Position numbers and translations under genes: made by a program. Under the pieces are notes generated by a model. The model saw only the letters and a list, made by a program, of their open reading frames with translations. It was not told where the DNA came from and did not search any database. Positions 34,833 through 43,611 of a stretch of DNA of 64,000 nucleotides are shown here, piece by piece. How positions within the stretch are numbered: the stretch's first letter is position 1; the number at the start of each line of letters is the position of its first letter. The stretch comes from Pseudomonas sp. 10-1B (GTDB taxonomy: Bacteria > Pseudomonadota > Gammaproteobacteria > Pseudomonadales > Pseudomonadaceae): contig NZ_JYKS01000040.1 of assembly GCF_000935045.1 (NCBI RefSeq), positions 62,001 through 126,000 of the forward strand, written 5' to 3'.

Positions 34833-34858
34833 CGTTTGTCCTGTGAGCGCGGAAGTAC

Positions 34859-36142
34859 CTACGGCATGCCTAACCATTCTGGCAGCGCCAACGAGATGAA
34901 TGGCACATAGGTCACCAGCACCAGGAACAGCAGCAGGATCGACAACCACGGCAGCGCAGCGCGAATCGTTTGCCCCAGCGTCAACCCGGTCACCGCCGAA
35001 GTCACGAACAGGTTCAACCCCACCGGTGGATGCACCAGGCCGATCTCCATGTTCACGACCATCACGATCCCCAGGTGAATGGGGTCGATCCCCAGCTTCA
35101 TCGCGATCGGGAAGAAAATCGGCGCCAGGATCAGGATGATCGCCGATGGCTCCATGAAGCTGCCGGCAATCAGCAGCACCACGTTGACCATGATCAGGAA
35201 ACCGATCGGCGTGAGGCCCTCGGACAGTACCCATTGCGTGATCTGCTGGGGGATCTGTTCGGTCGTCAGCACATGGGCGAAGAGCATGGCGTTGGCGATG
35301 ATGAACAGCAGCATGATGGTCAACCGGCCCGATTCCAGCAGTACTTTCGGGCAGTCCCTGAAGCGCATGTCCTTGTACACGAACAAGGCGATGAATGCCG
35401 AGTATACCGCCGCCACGGCGGCCGCTTCGGTGGGGGTGAACATGCCGCTATAGATGCCACCGAGGATGATCACGAGCAGCAACAGGCCCCAGAATGCACG
35501 CCTGGCCGTGCTCAACCATTCGGCAAAGCTTGCCCGTGGTTGCGCCGGCAGTTTCTTGACCCGCGCGACGATGTAGATCGTCACCATCAGGGCCACGCCC
35601 AGCAGGATACCTGGCACCACACCGGCCATGAACAGCTTGCCGACCGAGGTCTCGGTGGCCGCCGAGTACACCACCATGACGATCGATGGTGGAATCAGGA
35701 TGCCCAGGGTACCGGCGTTGCAGATGATCCCGGCGCCGAACTCGCGTGGGTAACCCGAGCGCACCATGCCGGCGACGGCGATCGAACCGACTGCCGCGAC
35801 GGTAGCCGGCGACGAACCTGAAAGCGCGGCAAACAGCATGCACGCCAGCACCGCGGCAATGGCCAGGCCGCCACGGATATGCCCGACGCAGGCGTTGGCG
35901 AAGTCGATCAGCCGCTGCGCCACGCCGCCGGTGGTCATGAAGGCGCCCGACAGCAGGAAGAACGGAATGGCCAGGAAGGTGTAGCTATCGGAAGTCTCGA
36001 ACAGCTTGATCGCCAGCGAACTCAGCGAGTCCTGGCTGAACATCAGGATCGACAGCGCCCCCGACAGGCCCAGGGAAATGGCGATCGGCACGCCAAGGAA
36101 CATGAGCACGAACAACAGCAGGAACAGGCAGATTACCGTCAT
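34859..36142 (-). CDS. TRAP transporter large permease (DctM), probable itaconate uptake
   Basis: 427 residues, a very hydrophobic DctM-type large membrane subunit with about 12 membrane segments; family features include FLAIPFFLLSGAFMTTGG, AALSGSSPATVAAVGSIAV and VHPPVGLNLFVTSAVTG. With DctP and DctQ it imports a C4/C5-dicarboxylate using the sodium gradient. Its ATG overlaps the dctQ stop (TGATG). Gene order beside ict/ccl/ich suggests itaconate or a related dicarboxylate as substrate (inference). Confidence 0.92.
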   Translation of the reverse strand: MTVICLFLLLFVLMFLGVPIAISLGLSGALSILMFSQDSLSSLAIKLFETSDSYTFLAIPFFLLSGAFMTTGGVAQRLIDFANACVGHIRGGLAIAAVLACMLFAALSGSSPATVAAVGSIAVAGMVRSGYPREFGAGIICNAGTLGILIPPSIVMVVYSAATETSVGKLFMAGVVPGILLGVALMVTIYIVARVKKLPAQPRASFAEWLSTARRAFWGLLLLVIILGGIYSGMFTPTEAAAVAAVYSAFIALFVYKDMRFRDCPKVLLESGRLTIMLLFIIANAMLFAHVLTTEQIPQQITQWVLSEGLTPIGFLIMVNVVLLIAGSFMEPSAIILILAPIFFPIAMKLGIDPIHLGIVMVVNMEIGLVHPPVGLNLFVTSAVTGLTLGQTIRAALPWLSILLLFLVLVTYVPFISLALPEWLGMP

Positions 36143-36774
36143 CAGTGGTGCTCCTCACCTGGGTGGGCCAGCTTGCTGGCTTCGGCGGCCTCGTCGGCCA
36201 GGCCCAGGCTGTACTGGCGATGGGTGAACAGGCGGTAGAAAATTTCCAGATAGCGGACGATGACCAGGCCGAAGCCGAACGGCACGATCAGTGCGATATG
36301 GCCGATCTTGATGCCGTAGCGGTCGAGGTCTTCGGCGCCGATACCCGCGGCCAGTACCGCATTGACCCATTTGATGCTGGCCACCAGGAACAGCCCGGCA
36401 TAGGCCAGGCAGCAAGCGCAGGCGATCATGGCTAGTACCCGTTGCACCGGCTTGCTTGTGCGCCGCACCAGCACGTCGACGCCGAGGTGGCCTGCGGTGC
36501 GCACCCCGTAGGCAATACCGAAGAAGATCAGCCAGCCGAACAGCGCCTTGGTCAGGGCGATACTCCAGGTCATTTCCTGGGCGTAGGCCATCAGTTGGTC
36601 GCCAATGTCGAGCAGCAGATCGCTGGCAAACGCCCAGTGGTCACTGAGCGTGTAGAACATCGTGTAGAGGTTGTTCAGCGCCACGTAGACGAACGTCACC
36701 AAGGTCATGGCCGCCAGGAGAAAGGCGATCATGCCTTCCTCGAAATGCTCCCAGACTCGCCTGAGCGATTGCAT
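36142..36774 (-). CDS. TRAP transporter small permease (DctQ)
   Basis: 210 residues with four membrane segments (AFLLAAMTLVTFVYVALNNL, ALTKALFGWLIFFGIAYGV, VLAMIACACCLAYAGLFLV, IGHIALIVPFGFGLVIVRY), the DctQ layout. Start set at MQSLRRVWEHFEEG (36774); the longer frame runs back into the intergenic gap. It is the 4-helix partner of DctM. Confidence 0.9.
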   Translation of the reverse strand: MQSLRRVWEHFEEGMIAFLLAAMTLVTFVYVALNNLYTMFYTLSDHWAFASDLLLDIGDQLMAYAQEMTWSIALTKALFGWLIFFGIAYGVRTAGHLGVDVLVRRTSKPVQRVLAMIACACCLAYAGLFLVASIKWVNAVLAAGIGAEDLDRYGIKIGHIALIVPFGFGLVIVRYLEIFYRLFTHRQYSLGLADEAAEASKLAHPGEEHH

Positions 36775-36842
36775 AGGGGGTCTCCAGACAGAGAGAGGAC
36801 AGGCCACCCGTGGGCGGGTGGCCAGGGCAGGGCGAGGGTCGA

Positions 36843-37841
36843 TCAGGAGGCCTTGTTGGCGCTTTCGGCTGCCTTGATCAGGTCGGCGCCGATCTGGTCG
36901 GAAAACTTCTCCCACACCGGGCGCATCGACTCGCGCCACTGCTGGCGCTGCTTGGCGGTCAGCGGGTCGATCTCGCTGGTCTTGGCGTCGATGATCTTTT
37001 GCCGGGAGGTTTGGTTGAGGGCTTCGGCCTGCTTGTTCACCTCGACGGTGACCTCGTCCATGATCACCTGCAACTCGCCGCGCACGTCCTCGGGCAGGCT
37101 GTTCCAGAACTTGGCGTTGGTGATCACCATGTAGTCGATCAGGCCGTGGTTGGTCTCGGTGAAGAACGGCTGCACCTCGTTGACCTTCTGGCTTTCATAG
37201 TTCGACCAAGTGTTCTCGGTGCCATTGACGGTGCCGGTCTGCAGGCCCTGGTAGACCTCGGCGAAGCTCATCTTGCGCGGGTTGGCCCGCACTGCCTTGA
37301 ACTGTTCCTCAAGCACGCTGGAGGCCTGCACGCGGAATTTCAGGCCACGGGCGTCCTTGGGCAGAATCACTTTCTTGTTCGCCGACAGCTGTTTCAGGCC
37401 GTTGTGCCAGTAGGCCAGGCCACGGATGCCCTTGTCTTCCATCGAAGTCAGCAGTGCCTTGCCTTGCGGCCCCTGCTGGAAGCGGTCGACAGCGGCCAGA
37501 TCATCGAACAGGAATGGTAGGTCGAAGATCTGCACCTGCTTGTTGTAGTGCTCGAACTTCGCCAGCGAAGGCGCCAGCATTTGCACATCGCCTAACAGCA
37601 GGGCTTCCATTTCCTTGCCGTCGCCGAACAGTGACGAGTTGGGGTAGACCTCGACTTTTACCTTGTCCTTGAGTTTCGGATCGTCGGCGACCCGCTTCTG
37701 GAACATCAGCGCGCCCTGGCCTTTAGGAGTGCTGTCGGCCACCACATGGGCGAACTTGATGATGATCGGGTCGGCGGCCTGGGCCAGGCCGGCCATGGAC
37801 ACTGCAGCGGCGCAGAACAGCGCCTGGGTCAGCTTCAACAT
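36843..37841 (-). CDS. TRAP transporter periplasmic solute-binding protein (DctP)
   Basis: 332 residues. Signal peptide MLKLTQALFCAAAVSMAGLA then AQA cleavage; the mature protein starts ADPIIIKFAHVVADSTPKG, the usual DctP opening. The conserved Arg that binds a substrate carboxylate is in GLKFRVQASSVLEEQFKAV. Start at 37841 (AGAGGTGAC upstream). First gene of dctPQM. It has its own promoter region with a copy of the motif that precedes ich. Confidence 0.92.
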   Translation of the reverse strand: MLKLTQALFCAAAVSMAGLAQAADPIIIKFAHVVADSTPKGQGALMFQKRVADDPKLKDKVKVEVYPNSSLFGDGKEMEALLLGDVQMLAPSLAKFEHYNKQVQIFDLPFLFDDLAAVDRFQQGPQGKALLTSMEDKGIRGLAYWHNGLKQLSANKKVILPKDARGLKFRVQASSVLEEQFKAVRANPRKMSFAEVYQGLQTGTVNGTENTWSNYESQKVNEVQPFFTETNHGLIDYMVITNAKFWNSLPEDVRGELQVIMDEVTVEVNKQAEALNQTSRQKIIDAKTSEIDPLTAKQRQQWRESMRPVWEKFSDQIGADLIKAAESANKAS

Positions 37842-37916
37842 CGATGTCACCTCTGATTTATTGTTGTAGGAGGATTGAGCATAAAGATGGACCAAGGGAC
37901 TGCGTATGAAGAATTA

Positions 37917-37951
37917 GCATTTATGTAAGGCGGCGTTCGGCTTTGCTGAAC
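37917..37951. promoter_or_regulatory. LysR-type operator candidate before dctP
   Basis: GCATTT, GTAAGG, GGCGTTCG (37932-37939), then TGCTGAAC (37944-37951). The block matches 43552-43586 in order and spacing and is placed 76-110 bases upstream of dctP, as the other copy is upstream of ich. Dyad half GGCGTTC-N9-GAAC. Confidence 0.7.
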
Positions 37952-37963
37952 ACTGACTGCCTG

Positions 37964-38062
37964 TACCGGCCTTTTCGCGGGTGAGCCCGCTCCCACAGGT
38001 ATGCGCAAGGCTCGAAGACTGTGGTGACGCTGTGGGAGCGGGTTCACCCGCGAAGAGGCCAG
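37964..38062. repeat. REP pair, inverted (type B)
   Basis: cgcgggtgagcccgctccca (about 37977-37996) and complement tgggagcgggttcacccgcg (about 38033-38052). It lies between ccl and the dctP promoter and could separate the two transcripts. Confidence 0.87.
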
Positions 38063-38067
38063 TAGCG

Positions 38068-38886
38068 TCAACTCATCTGTTGGCCCAGTAACCGCTGCGC
38101 CCGCAACACCACCGGCGCATCGACCATCTGCCCATCCAGCTGAAACGCACCAGCCCCGTTGGCAGCCTCGCTCGCCGCTATTACGCTCCGCGCCCACGCC
38201 AGTTCCTCGGCACTCGGCGCCAGCGCCGCATGAATCACCGGCACTTGCCTGGGATGAATGCACAACGCGCCGCCATAGCCCATGTCATAGGCATGCCGCA
38301 TGGCCCGCTGCAGCCCATCGGTATCGGCGATGGCCGGAAACACCCCATCCAGCGGCGGCGCCAGAGCCGCCCCCCGCGAATGCAGTTGCACGGCCATGCG
38401 CGCCTGGTCGAGGACCTGTCGCGCCGCCGCGCTTTCGGTATTGAGGTTCAAGTCCAGTGCCAGGTCCAGGCTGCCGAACGACAGCCGCTCGACACCCGCG
38501 GCAGCCGCGATCTCGGCGAGGGCCAACAACCCCCTGGCGCTTTCGATGATCGGCCATACCGGCTTGCCCGCGTGCCAAGCGACTGCCACCTGGGTGGCGC
38601 TTTCCACCTTGGGCAACAGCAGCCCGCTAACACCCGGCTGCTGTGCGCAAAAGGTGAGGTCCGCCGCATGCTCCTGGTGTTGTGGTGCATTCACCCGCAC
38701 CCACACCGATGCTTGCGGGGTGGCATGCAGAAAGGCTGCCAGATTGTCGCGGGCTTGCTGCTTGAGGGGGGGCTCCACGGCATCCTCGAAGTCGACGATG
38801 ACCACGTCGGCCCCCGACGCCAGGGCCTTGGCGAAGCGTTCGGGCCGGCTGCCGGGCACGAACAGCGCGGAGCGCACGGTATTCAT
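38068..38886 (-). CDS. ccl: CitE-like CoA lyase, probable (S)-citramalyl-CoA lyase
   Basis: 272 residues of the HpcH/CitE family: RSALFVPGSRPERFAKALASGADVVIVDFEDAVEP is the conserved CoA/phosphate-binding opening; RVNAPQ, LLLPKVESATQV (metal-binding Glu) and LSFGSLDLALDL (metal-binding Asp region) follow. Cleavage of (S)-citramalyl-CoA to acetyl-CoA and pyruvate is inferred from the matching gene order of the P. aeruginosa itaconate locus. The ATG (38886) overlaps the ict stop (ATGA); the longer frame lies inside ict. Confidence 0.84.
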   Translation of the reverse strand: MNTVRSALFVPGSRPERFAKALASGADVVIVDFEDAVEPPLKQQARDNLAAFLHATPQASVWVRVNAPQHQEHAADLTFCAQQPGVSGLLLPKVESATQVAVAWHAGKPVWPIIESARGLLALAEIAAAAGVERLSFGSLDLALDLNLNTESAAARQVLDQARMAVQLHSRGAALAPPLDGVFPAIADTDGLQRAMRHAYDMGYGGALCIHPRQVPVIHAALAPSAEELAWARSVIAASEAANGAGAFQLDGQMVDAPVVLRAQRLLGQQMS

Positions 38887-40082
38887 ACCACCCCTCCTGC
38901 GGCCAGGCTGGCCTGTTGCTCGGCGCTGAACCCCAGCTCGCCCAGAATACCCTGGGTGTGCTGCCCCAGCGCCGGTACCGCATCCATGCGTGGGGTGAAC
39001 GCCGCATTGCGCCCCGGTGGCAGCAGTGACGGCAGCTTGCCTGCCGGGCTGTCCACCTCGCGCCAGCTGTCGCGCGCCTGTAGCTGCGGGTGCTGCCACA
39101 CCCCATGCATGTCGTTGACCCGGGCGTTGGCGATCTGCGCGTCTTCCAGCCGTGCCACCACCTCGTCCAGCGACAGCTTGGCGAAGCCATCGACGATGAT
39201 CTGGCGCAGCACATCGCGGTTTTCCGAGCGCTTGAAGTTGGCATTGAAACGGTCATCGCTGGCCAGTGCCGGGTCGAGCAATACCTTCTCGCAGAACAGC
39301 GCCCATTCCCGTTCGTTCTGCAAACCAAGCATGATGGTGCCGCCACCGCCGGTAGGGAACGGCCCGTACGGGTAGATGGTCGAGTGCGAGGCGCCGGCGC
39401 GGGGCGGTGGTGGTGCACCGTTGTAGGCGTAGTACATCGGGTAGCCCATCCATTCCACCAAGCTTTCCAGCATCGACACATCGATACGGCTGCCCAGTCC
39501 GGTCTTGTCGCGCAGCAGCAGTGCCGATAGCACGCCGGTGTAGGCATACATGCCGGCGGCGATGTCGGCGATCGAGCAGCCGGCCTTGGCCATTTCCTCG
39601 TCGCCAGCACCGCCGGTCACCGAGAGGAAGCCGCCCTCGCTCTGGATCAGCAGGTCATAGGCCTTTTTCTTTTCATAAGGGCCGCCTTCGCCGTAGCCAG
39701 AGATGTCACACACGATCAGGCGCGGGAAGCGCTGGTGCAGCGCTTCGAACGACAAACCCATGCGCGCGGCCGCGCCGGGGGCAAGGTTTTGCACAAAGAC
39801 GTCGGCCTTGGCCAACAAGGCTTCGAGAATGCCGTCGGCGGCCTGCTGCTTGAGGTCGAGGGTGAGGCTCTCCTTGGAGCGGTTGGTCCACACGAAGTGC
39901 GAGGCCAGGCCGTCGACGCGTTGGTCGTAGCCACGGGCGAAGTCGCCGCTGCCGGGGCGTTCGACCTTGATCACGCGCGCGCCCAGGTCCGCCAGCTGAC
40001 GGGTACAGAAGGGCGCGGCGATGGCATGTTCCAGGCTGATGACGGTGATGCCGTCCAGCGGGCGGGGTGCGGTTCGAGTCAT
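38883..40082 (-). CDS. ict: CaiB/BaiF family CoA-transferase, probable itaconate CoA-transferase
   Basis: 399 residues of class III CoA-transferases. The N-terminal part has LDGITVISLEHAIAAPFCTRQLADLGARVIKVERPGSGDFAR. The active-site Asp is in GCSIADIAAGMYAYTGVLSALL, as in formyl-CoA transferase. It would move CoA from succinyl-CoA to itaconate. The assignment to itaconate rests on neighbours (ich, ccl, acyl-CoA dehydrogenase, PrpD-like, TRAP, LysR), which mirror the P. aeruginosa rip/itaconate operon. Confidence 0.84.
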   Translation of the reverse strand: MTRTAPRPLDGITVISLEHAIAAPFCTRQLADLGARVIKVERPGSGDFARGYDQRVDGLASHFVWTNRSKESLTLDLKQQAADGILEALLAKADVFVQNLAPGAAARMGLSFEALHQRFPRLIVCDISGYGEGGPYEKKKAYDLLIQSEGGFLSVTGGAGDEEMAKAGCSIADIAAGMYAYTGVLSALLLRDKTGLGSRIDVSMLESLVEWMGYPMYYAYNGAPPPPRAGASHSTIYPYGPFPTGGGGTIMLGLQNEREWALFCEKVLLDPALASDDRFNANFKRSENRDVLRQIIVDGFAKLSLDEVVARLEDAQIANARVNDMHGVWQHPQLQARDSWREVDSPAGKLPSLLPPGRNAAFTPRMDAVPALGQHTQGILGELGFSAEQQASLAAGGVV

Positions 40083-40100
40083 GGGGTCACCTGTTCATCA

Positions 40101-41450
40101 TCAGTGCAGCGCGGTCAGCGAACGGGCATCGCGCAGTTGCCAGACCTGCTCGATCAGGGCCTGGCCCTGGGCCGGGCTGCGTGCGCCGGAGTAGGCCAGC
40201 AGGCGCTGGAACTTGGCTTCCAGCTCCGCGCGCGCGAGGGTATTGCCGGGGTCGCCCTTGGGCTCGTCGATGGCGGCGCTGAAGGTGCGGCCATCGGTGC
40301 AGGTGACCTCGACACGACCCAGCCAGCGTGCCGGGTAGGCGGCGTCAACTTCAGGGTCGAGCTGCATTTCCACCTTTTCGCGCAAGCGCGCAACCCGGGG
40401 GTCGGTCAGCGCCAGGTCGCGGAATTCGATGAGTTGTGCGCTGCCATGCACGGCGATCAGGCCGAGCACGGTACCCATGGAGAACTTGGCCTGGTGCACG
40501 GTAGTCGGCGTGGTGACCCGGCCTAGCACATCAATGGCGCCCTGGTGCACCCGGGTGACCACCTTGGCGATCTGCTCGTGGCCCAGCCCTTCGTGCTGCA
40601 TCAACTGCAGCAGCGCGTCGGCAGCGGGGTGGGTGTGACGGCAAGAAGCGTGGAACTTGAACGAGGTCTCCACCAGCGCCCAGCGCGTGCCCAGGCGGTC
40701 GCTGAGGCGCGTCGGGTCGGCGTCGCTGGACATGCCGGCCGCCAGGCCCTGGTCGCCTTCGAGGATGTTGCGCGCGCCGCTCAGGCCATCGGCGGTCAGG
40801 TACGCGGCAAGCAGGCCATCGGCTGCGGCCTTGGCGGTGTGCAACTGTTTGGAGTCGGCGGCGTCGCGCAGGAACTCCCAGAGCCCGGCGGCCTGGGTGC
40901 CGGCGCTGCCGAGCAGGTTGATGAAGCGGTCCTGGTCGAAGCCCAGCAGTTTGCCAACGCCCACGGCGGCGGCCAGGGTGCCGACGGTGGCGGTGGTGTG
41001 GAAGATGCGGTAGTGCGAACGACCAAGGAATTCACCGATGCGGATGCCGGCTTCGTAGCCAGCGACCGCGGCCAGCAGCAGGTCCTGGCCGCTTTTGCCA
41101 AGGTCCTGTGCGGCCGCCAGCACGGCGGAAAACACCACGGTGGCCGGGTGCAGCACCGAGCTGTTGTGCAGGTCGTCCTGCTCGACCAGGTGCGAGGCAG
41201 CGCCGTTGACCAATGCGGCGAAGTAGGGCGATGACGTACGCCCGCTGGTCAGCACCCGCGCGCTGCCCTGCGTGGGCCCCATGCGTTCGGCGTAGCGTTC
41301 GAACAACGGTATCGGGTGGGCACCTTGGCTGGCCAGGGCCGAGCCGAGCCAGTCGAGAAACAGGTCTTCGGTGCGGTCCAGCACGTGGCCGGGGATGTCG
41401 GCGTAGCGCAGGTCGGCCAGGAACCCGGCCAGGGCTTGGGTATGGTGCAT
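40101..41450 (-). CDS. MmgE/PrpD family protein
   Basis: 449 residues of the MmgE/PrpD (2-methylcitrate dehydratase-like) family: VEQDDLHNSSVLHPATVVFSAVLAAA, SFKFHASCRHTHPAADALLQL and LEAKFQRLL are typical. Members dehydrate or isomerise tricarboxylic or branched acids. In the P. aeruginosa itaconate operon a PrpD-like gene (PA0881) sits at the same place; its reaction there is not established. It lies 18 bases before ict. Confidence 0.85.
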   Translation of the reverse strand: MHHTQALAGFLADLRYADIPGHVLDRTEDLFLDWLGSALASQGAHPIPLFERYAERMGPTQGSARVLTSGRTSSPYFAALVNGAASHLVEQDDLHNSSVLHPATVVFSAVLAAAQDLGKSGQDLLLAAVAGYEAGIRIGEFLGRSHYRIFHTTATVGTLAAAVGVGKLLGFDQDRFINLLGSAGTQAAGLWEFLRDAADSKQLHTAKAAADGLLAAYLTADGLSGARNILEGDQGLAAGMSSDADPTRLSDRLGTRWALVETSFKFHASCRHTHPAADALLQLMQHEGLGHEQIAKVVTRVHQGAIDVLGRVTTPTTVHQAKFSMGTVLGLIAVHGSAQLIEFRDLALTDPRVARLREKVEMQLDPEVDAAYPARWLGRVEVTCTDGRTFSAAIDEPKGDPGNTLARAELEAKFQRLLAYSGARSPAQGQALIEQVWQLRDARSLTALH

Positions 41451-41460
41451 GCTCGGGCCC

Positions 41461-42624
41461 TCAGAAGCTGCGCGGCAGTTCGAGCAGGTGCTCGGCCACG
41501 TAGGACAGGATCAGGTTGGTGGAAATCGGCGCCACCTGGTACAGGCGGGTTTCGCGGAACTTGCGCTCGACGTCGTATTCGCAGGCAAAGCCGAAGCCAC
41601 CGTGGGTCTGCAGGCAGGCGTTGGCCGCCTCCCAGCTGGCCTTGGCGGCCAGGTACTTGGCCATGTTGGCGCTGGCCCCGGCGTTCTGCCCGCTGTCGTA
41701 TTCGGCGCAGGCACGCCAGCGCATCAGGTCGGCGGCCTCGATCTCGATATGCGCTTCGGCGATGGGGAACTGCACGCCCTGGTTCTGCCCGATGGGGCGG
41801 CCGAATATCACGCGGTCACGGGCATACTGGCTGGCTTTCTCGACGAACCAGCGGCCATCGCCGATGCATTCGGCGGCAATTAGCGTGCGCTCGGCATTGA
41901 GGCCGTCGAGGATGTAGCGGAAGCCTTTGCCTTCTTCGCCGATCAGGCTGCTGGCCGGGATTTCCAGGTTGTCGAAGAACAGCTCGTTGGTTTCGTGGTT
42001 GACCATGTTGGCGATCGGCTGCACGGTCAGGCCATTGCCGATGGCTTCACGCAGGTCGACCAGGAAAATCGACATGCCTTCGGATTTCTTCTTCACCTCA
42101 GCCAGTGGTGTAGTGCGTGCCAGCAGGATCATCAAGTCGGAGTGCTGCACCCGCGAGATCCACACCTTTTGGCCATTGATCACGTACTTGTCGCCCTGGC
42201 GTACGGCGGTGGTCTTGATCTTGGTGGTGTCGGTACCAGTGGTCGGCTCGGTCACCCCCATCGACTGCAGGCGCAGCTCGCCGCTGGCAAGCTTGGGCAG
42301 GTAGTGGCGCTTCTGTGCCTCGCTGCCGTGGCGCAGCAGGGTGAACATGTTGTACATCTGCCCGTGCACGGTGCCGGAGTTGCCACCACAGGCGTTCACC
42401 TCTTCGAGGATCACCGACGCTTCGGCCAGGCCCAGGCCCGAGCCGCCGTAAGCTTCCGGGATCATCGCCGACAACCAGCCAGCGTCGGTCATGGCTTTGA
42501 CGAAGGCTTCGGGGAAGCCTTTTTGTTCATCGATGGTGCGCCAGTAGCTGGCGTCGAATTGGGCGCACAAGGCGCGCACGCCTTCACGGATGGCATTGAG
42601 GTCATCGCTGTCGTACGTATGCAT
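41461..42624 (-). CDS. Acyl-CoA dehydrogenase of the itaconate locus
   Basis: 387 residues, usual ACAD length. FAD/substrate motifs include LQSMGVTEPTTGTDTTKIKTTAVRQGDKYVINGQKVWISRVQHSD and the C-terminal QTHGGFGFACEYDVERKFRETRLYQVAPIST. The catalytic Glu of short-chain types is expected in this C-terminal part and may be E in CEYDVE. It is the PA0879 counterpart; the likely role is oxidation of a side-intermediate such as methylsuccinyl-CoA, but this is not proven. It starts 20 bases after ich. Confidence 0.86.
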   Translation of the reverse strand: MHTYDSDDLNAIREGVRALCAQFDASYWRTIDEQKGFPEAFVKAMTDAGWLSAMIPEAYGGSGLGLAEASVILEEVNACGGNSGTVHGQMYNMFTLLRHGSEAQKRHYLPKLASGELRLQSMGVTEPTTGTDTTKIKTTAVRQGDKYVINGQKVWISRVQHSDLMILLARTTPLAEVKKKSEGMSIFLVDLREAIGNGLTVQPIANMVNHETNELFFDNLEIPASSLIGEEGKGFRYILDGLNAERTLIAAECIGDGRWFVEKASQYARDRVIFGRPIGQNQGVQFPIAEAHIEIEAADLMRWRACAEYDSGQNAGASANMAKYLAAKASWEAANACLQTHGGFGFACEYDVERKFRETRLYQVAPISTNLILSYVAEHLLELPRSF

Positions 42625-42644
42625 GCGGGGTTACCTGTCAGGTC

Positions 42645-43484
42645 TCAGTCGAAAAGCACTTCGGCGCTCTGTGCCACACCTTCGGCATTGCCGGCCCATA
42701 GTTGGGCCTGGCCGGGTGCGCTGATGCGCCCGGCAACCTCGAATGGCGTGGGTACGGTCAAGGGGCGCACGCCGCGGTAGGTGAAATGCCGCACCTGCTT
42801 GCCAGGGTTGGCACGGATGAACGCACGCAGGTTGAGGGTGGCGATCATCGGCCCGTGCACGACCAGGCCGGCGTAGCCTTCGGTTTCGGTGACATAGGGG
42901 AAGTCGTAGTGGATGCGGTGGCCGTTGAAGGTCACGGCGGAGTAGCGGAACAGCAGGGTAGGGGTTGGCGTGACGGCTTCGTGCCAGTCGGCCGGTGCCC
43001 CGGCTGCAGCGCTGCCGAGCTTAGGCGGGTTGGGCTCACGGTAGACGATGTCCTGCTCTTCACGCACGCACAGCTGGCCGTGTTGCGAGTAGTCGTGGCG
43101 CACGGTGACGAACAGCAGCGCGCCAGTGCGGCCGTGCTTTTCCTCGATGTGCACGATGGTCGACAGGCGATGGGCCTCGGCGCCGACCTTGAGCGGGGCG
43201 ATGAACTCGACCCGCCCGCCGGCCCACATGCGGTTGCGGTTGTCGGCCGGCGGCAGGAAGCTGCCGCGTGCCGGGTGGCCGTCGCTGCCCAGTTGCGATT
43301 CGACCACCGGTTCTTGGAAAAAGCACCACATCCACAGCGGCGGCAGGGGCTGGCCCGCGCCTGGCGCAGGCTCGCCAAAGGTGGCGGCGATGCGTTTGAC
43401 CAGGTTGCGGCTGAGCTCATCGACGGCCTCTTCGGTGCGGCCGATCCAGGCGCTGTAGTCGGTGAGCGGGGTGGAAGCAGTCAT
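42645..43484 (-). CDS. ich: MaoC-like hydratase, probable itaconyl-CoA hydratase
   Basis: 279 residues. The N-terminal part resembles the hot-dog half of HTD2/mesaconyl-C4-CoA hydratases (PPLWMWCFFQEPVVESQLGSDGHPARGSFLPP), and the C-terminal part holds the MaoC hydratase segment HRIHYDFPYVTETEGYAGLVVHGPMIATL. It would hydrate itaconyl-CoA to (S)-citramalyl-CoA. ATG at 43484 (AGAGG nine bases upstream) is preferred to 43502 or 43490. First gene of the locus, divergent from the LysR regulator. Confidence 0.84.
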   Translation of the reverse strand: MTASTPLTDYSAWIGRTEEAVDELSRNLVKRIAATFGEPAPGAGQPLPPLWMWCFFQEPVVESQLGSDGHPARGSFLPPADNRNRMWAGGRVEFIAPLKVGAEAHRLSTIVHIEEKHGRTGALLFVTVRHDYSQHGQLCVREEQDIVYREPNPPKLGSAAAGAPADWHEAVTPTPTLLFRYSAVTFNGHRIHYDFPYVTETEGYAGLVVHGPMIATLNLRAFIRANPGKQVRHFTYRGVRPLTVPTPFEVAGRISAPGQAQLWAGNAEGVAQSAEVLFD

Positions 43485-43551
43485 AACCATGGGCCTCTGC
43501 ATTTGTTGTTATGCAGTGGATCATGCGAGGCACCTGGCATTCTGTGAATTT

Positions 43552-43589
43552 GCATTTTCGTAAGGTGGCGTTCGTGTATGCTGAACGCC
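43552..43589. promoter_or_regulatory. LysR-type operator candidate between ich and its regulator
   Basis: GCATTT (43552-43557), GTAAGG, then GGCGTTC (43567-43573)-N9-GAACGCC (43583-43589), a perfect 7-bp dyad that also contains T-N11-A. It is conserved before dctP at 37917-37951. It ends about 22 bases before the LysR start, so it could serve both directions. Confidence 0.75.
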
Positions 43590-43611
43590 ATCGCAACGAG
43601 CGGAACCTCCC

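Larger units (their letters stand above)
34559..34858. other. AT-rich promoter/terminator region
   Basis: No gene seen. It is clearly more AT-rich than its surroundings (34610-34810) and contains the sfnE promoter region and the two hairpins listed separately. No convincing -24/-12 sigma-54 promoter was found by eye. Confidence 0.6.
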
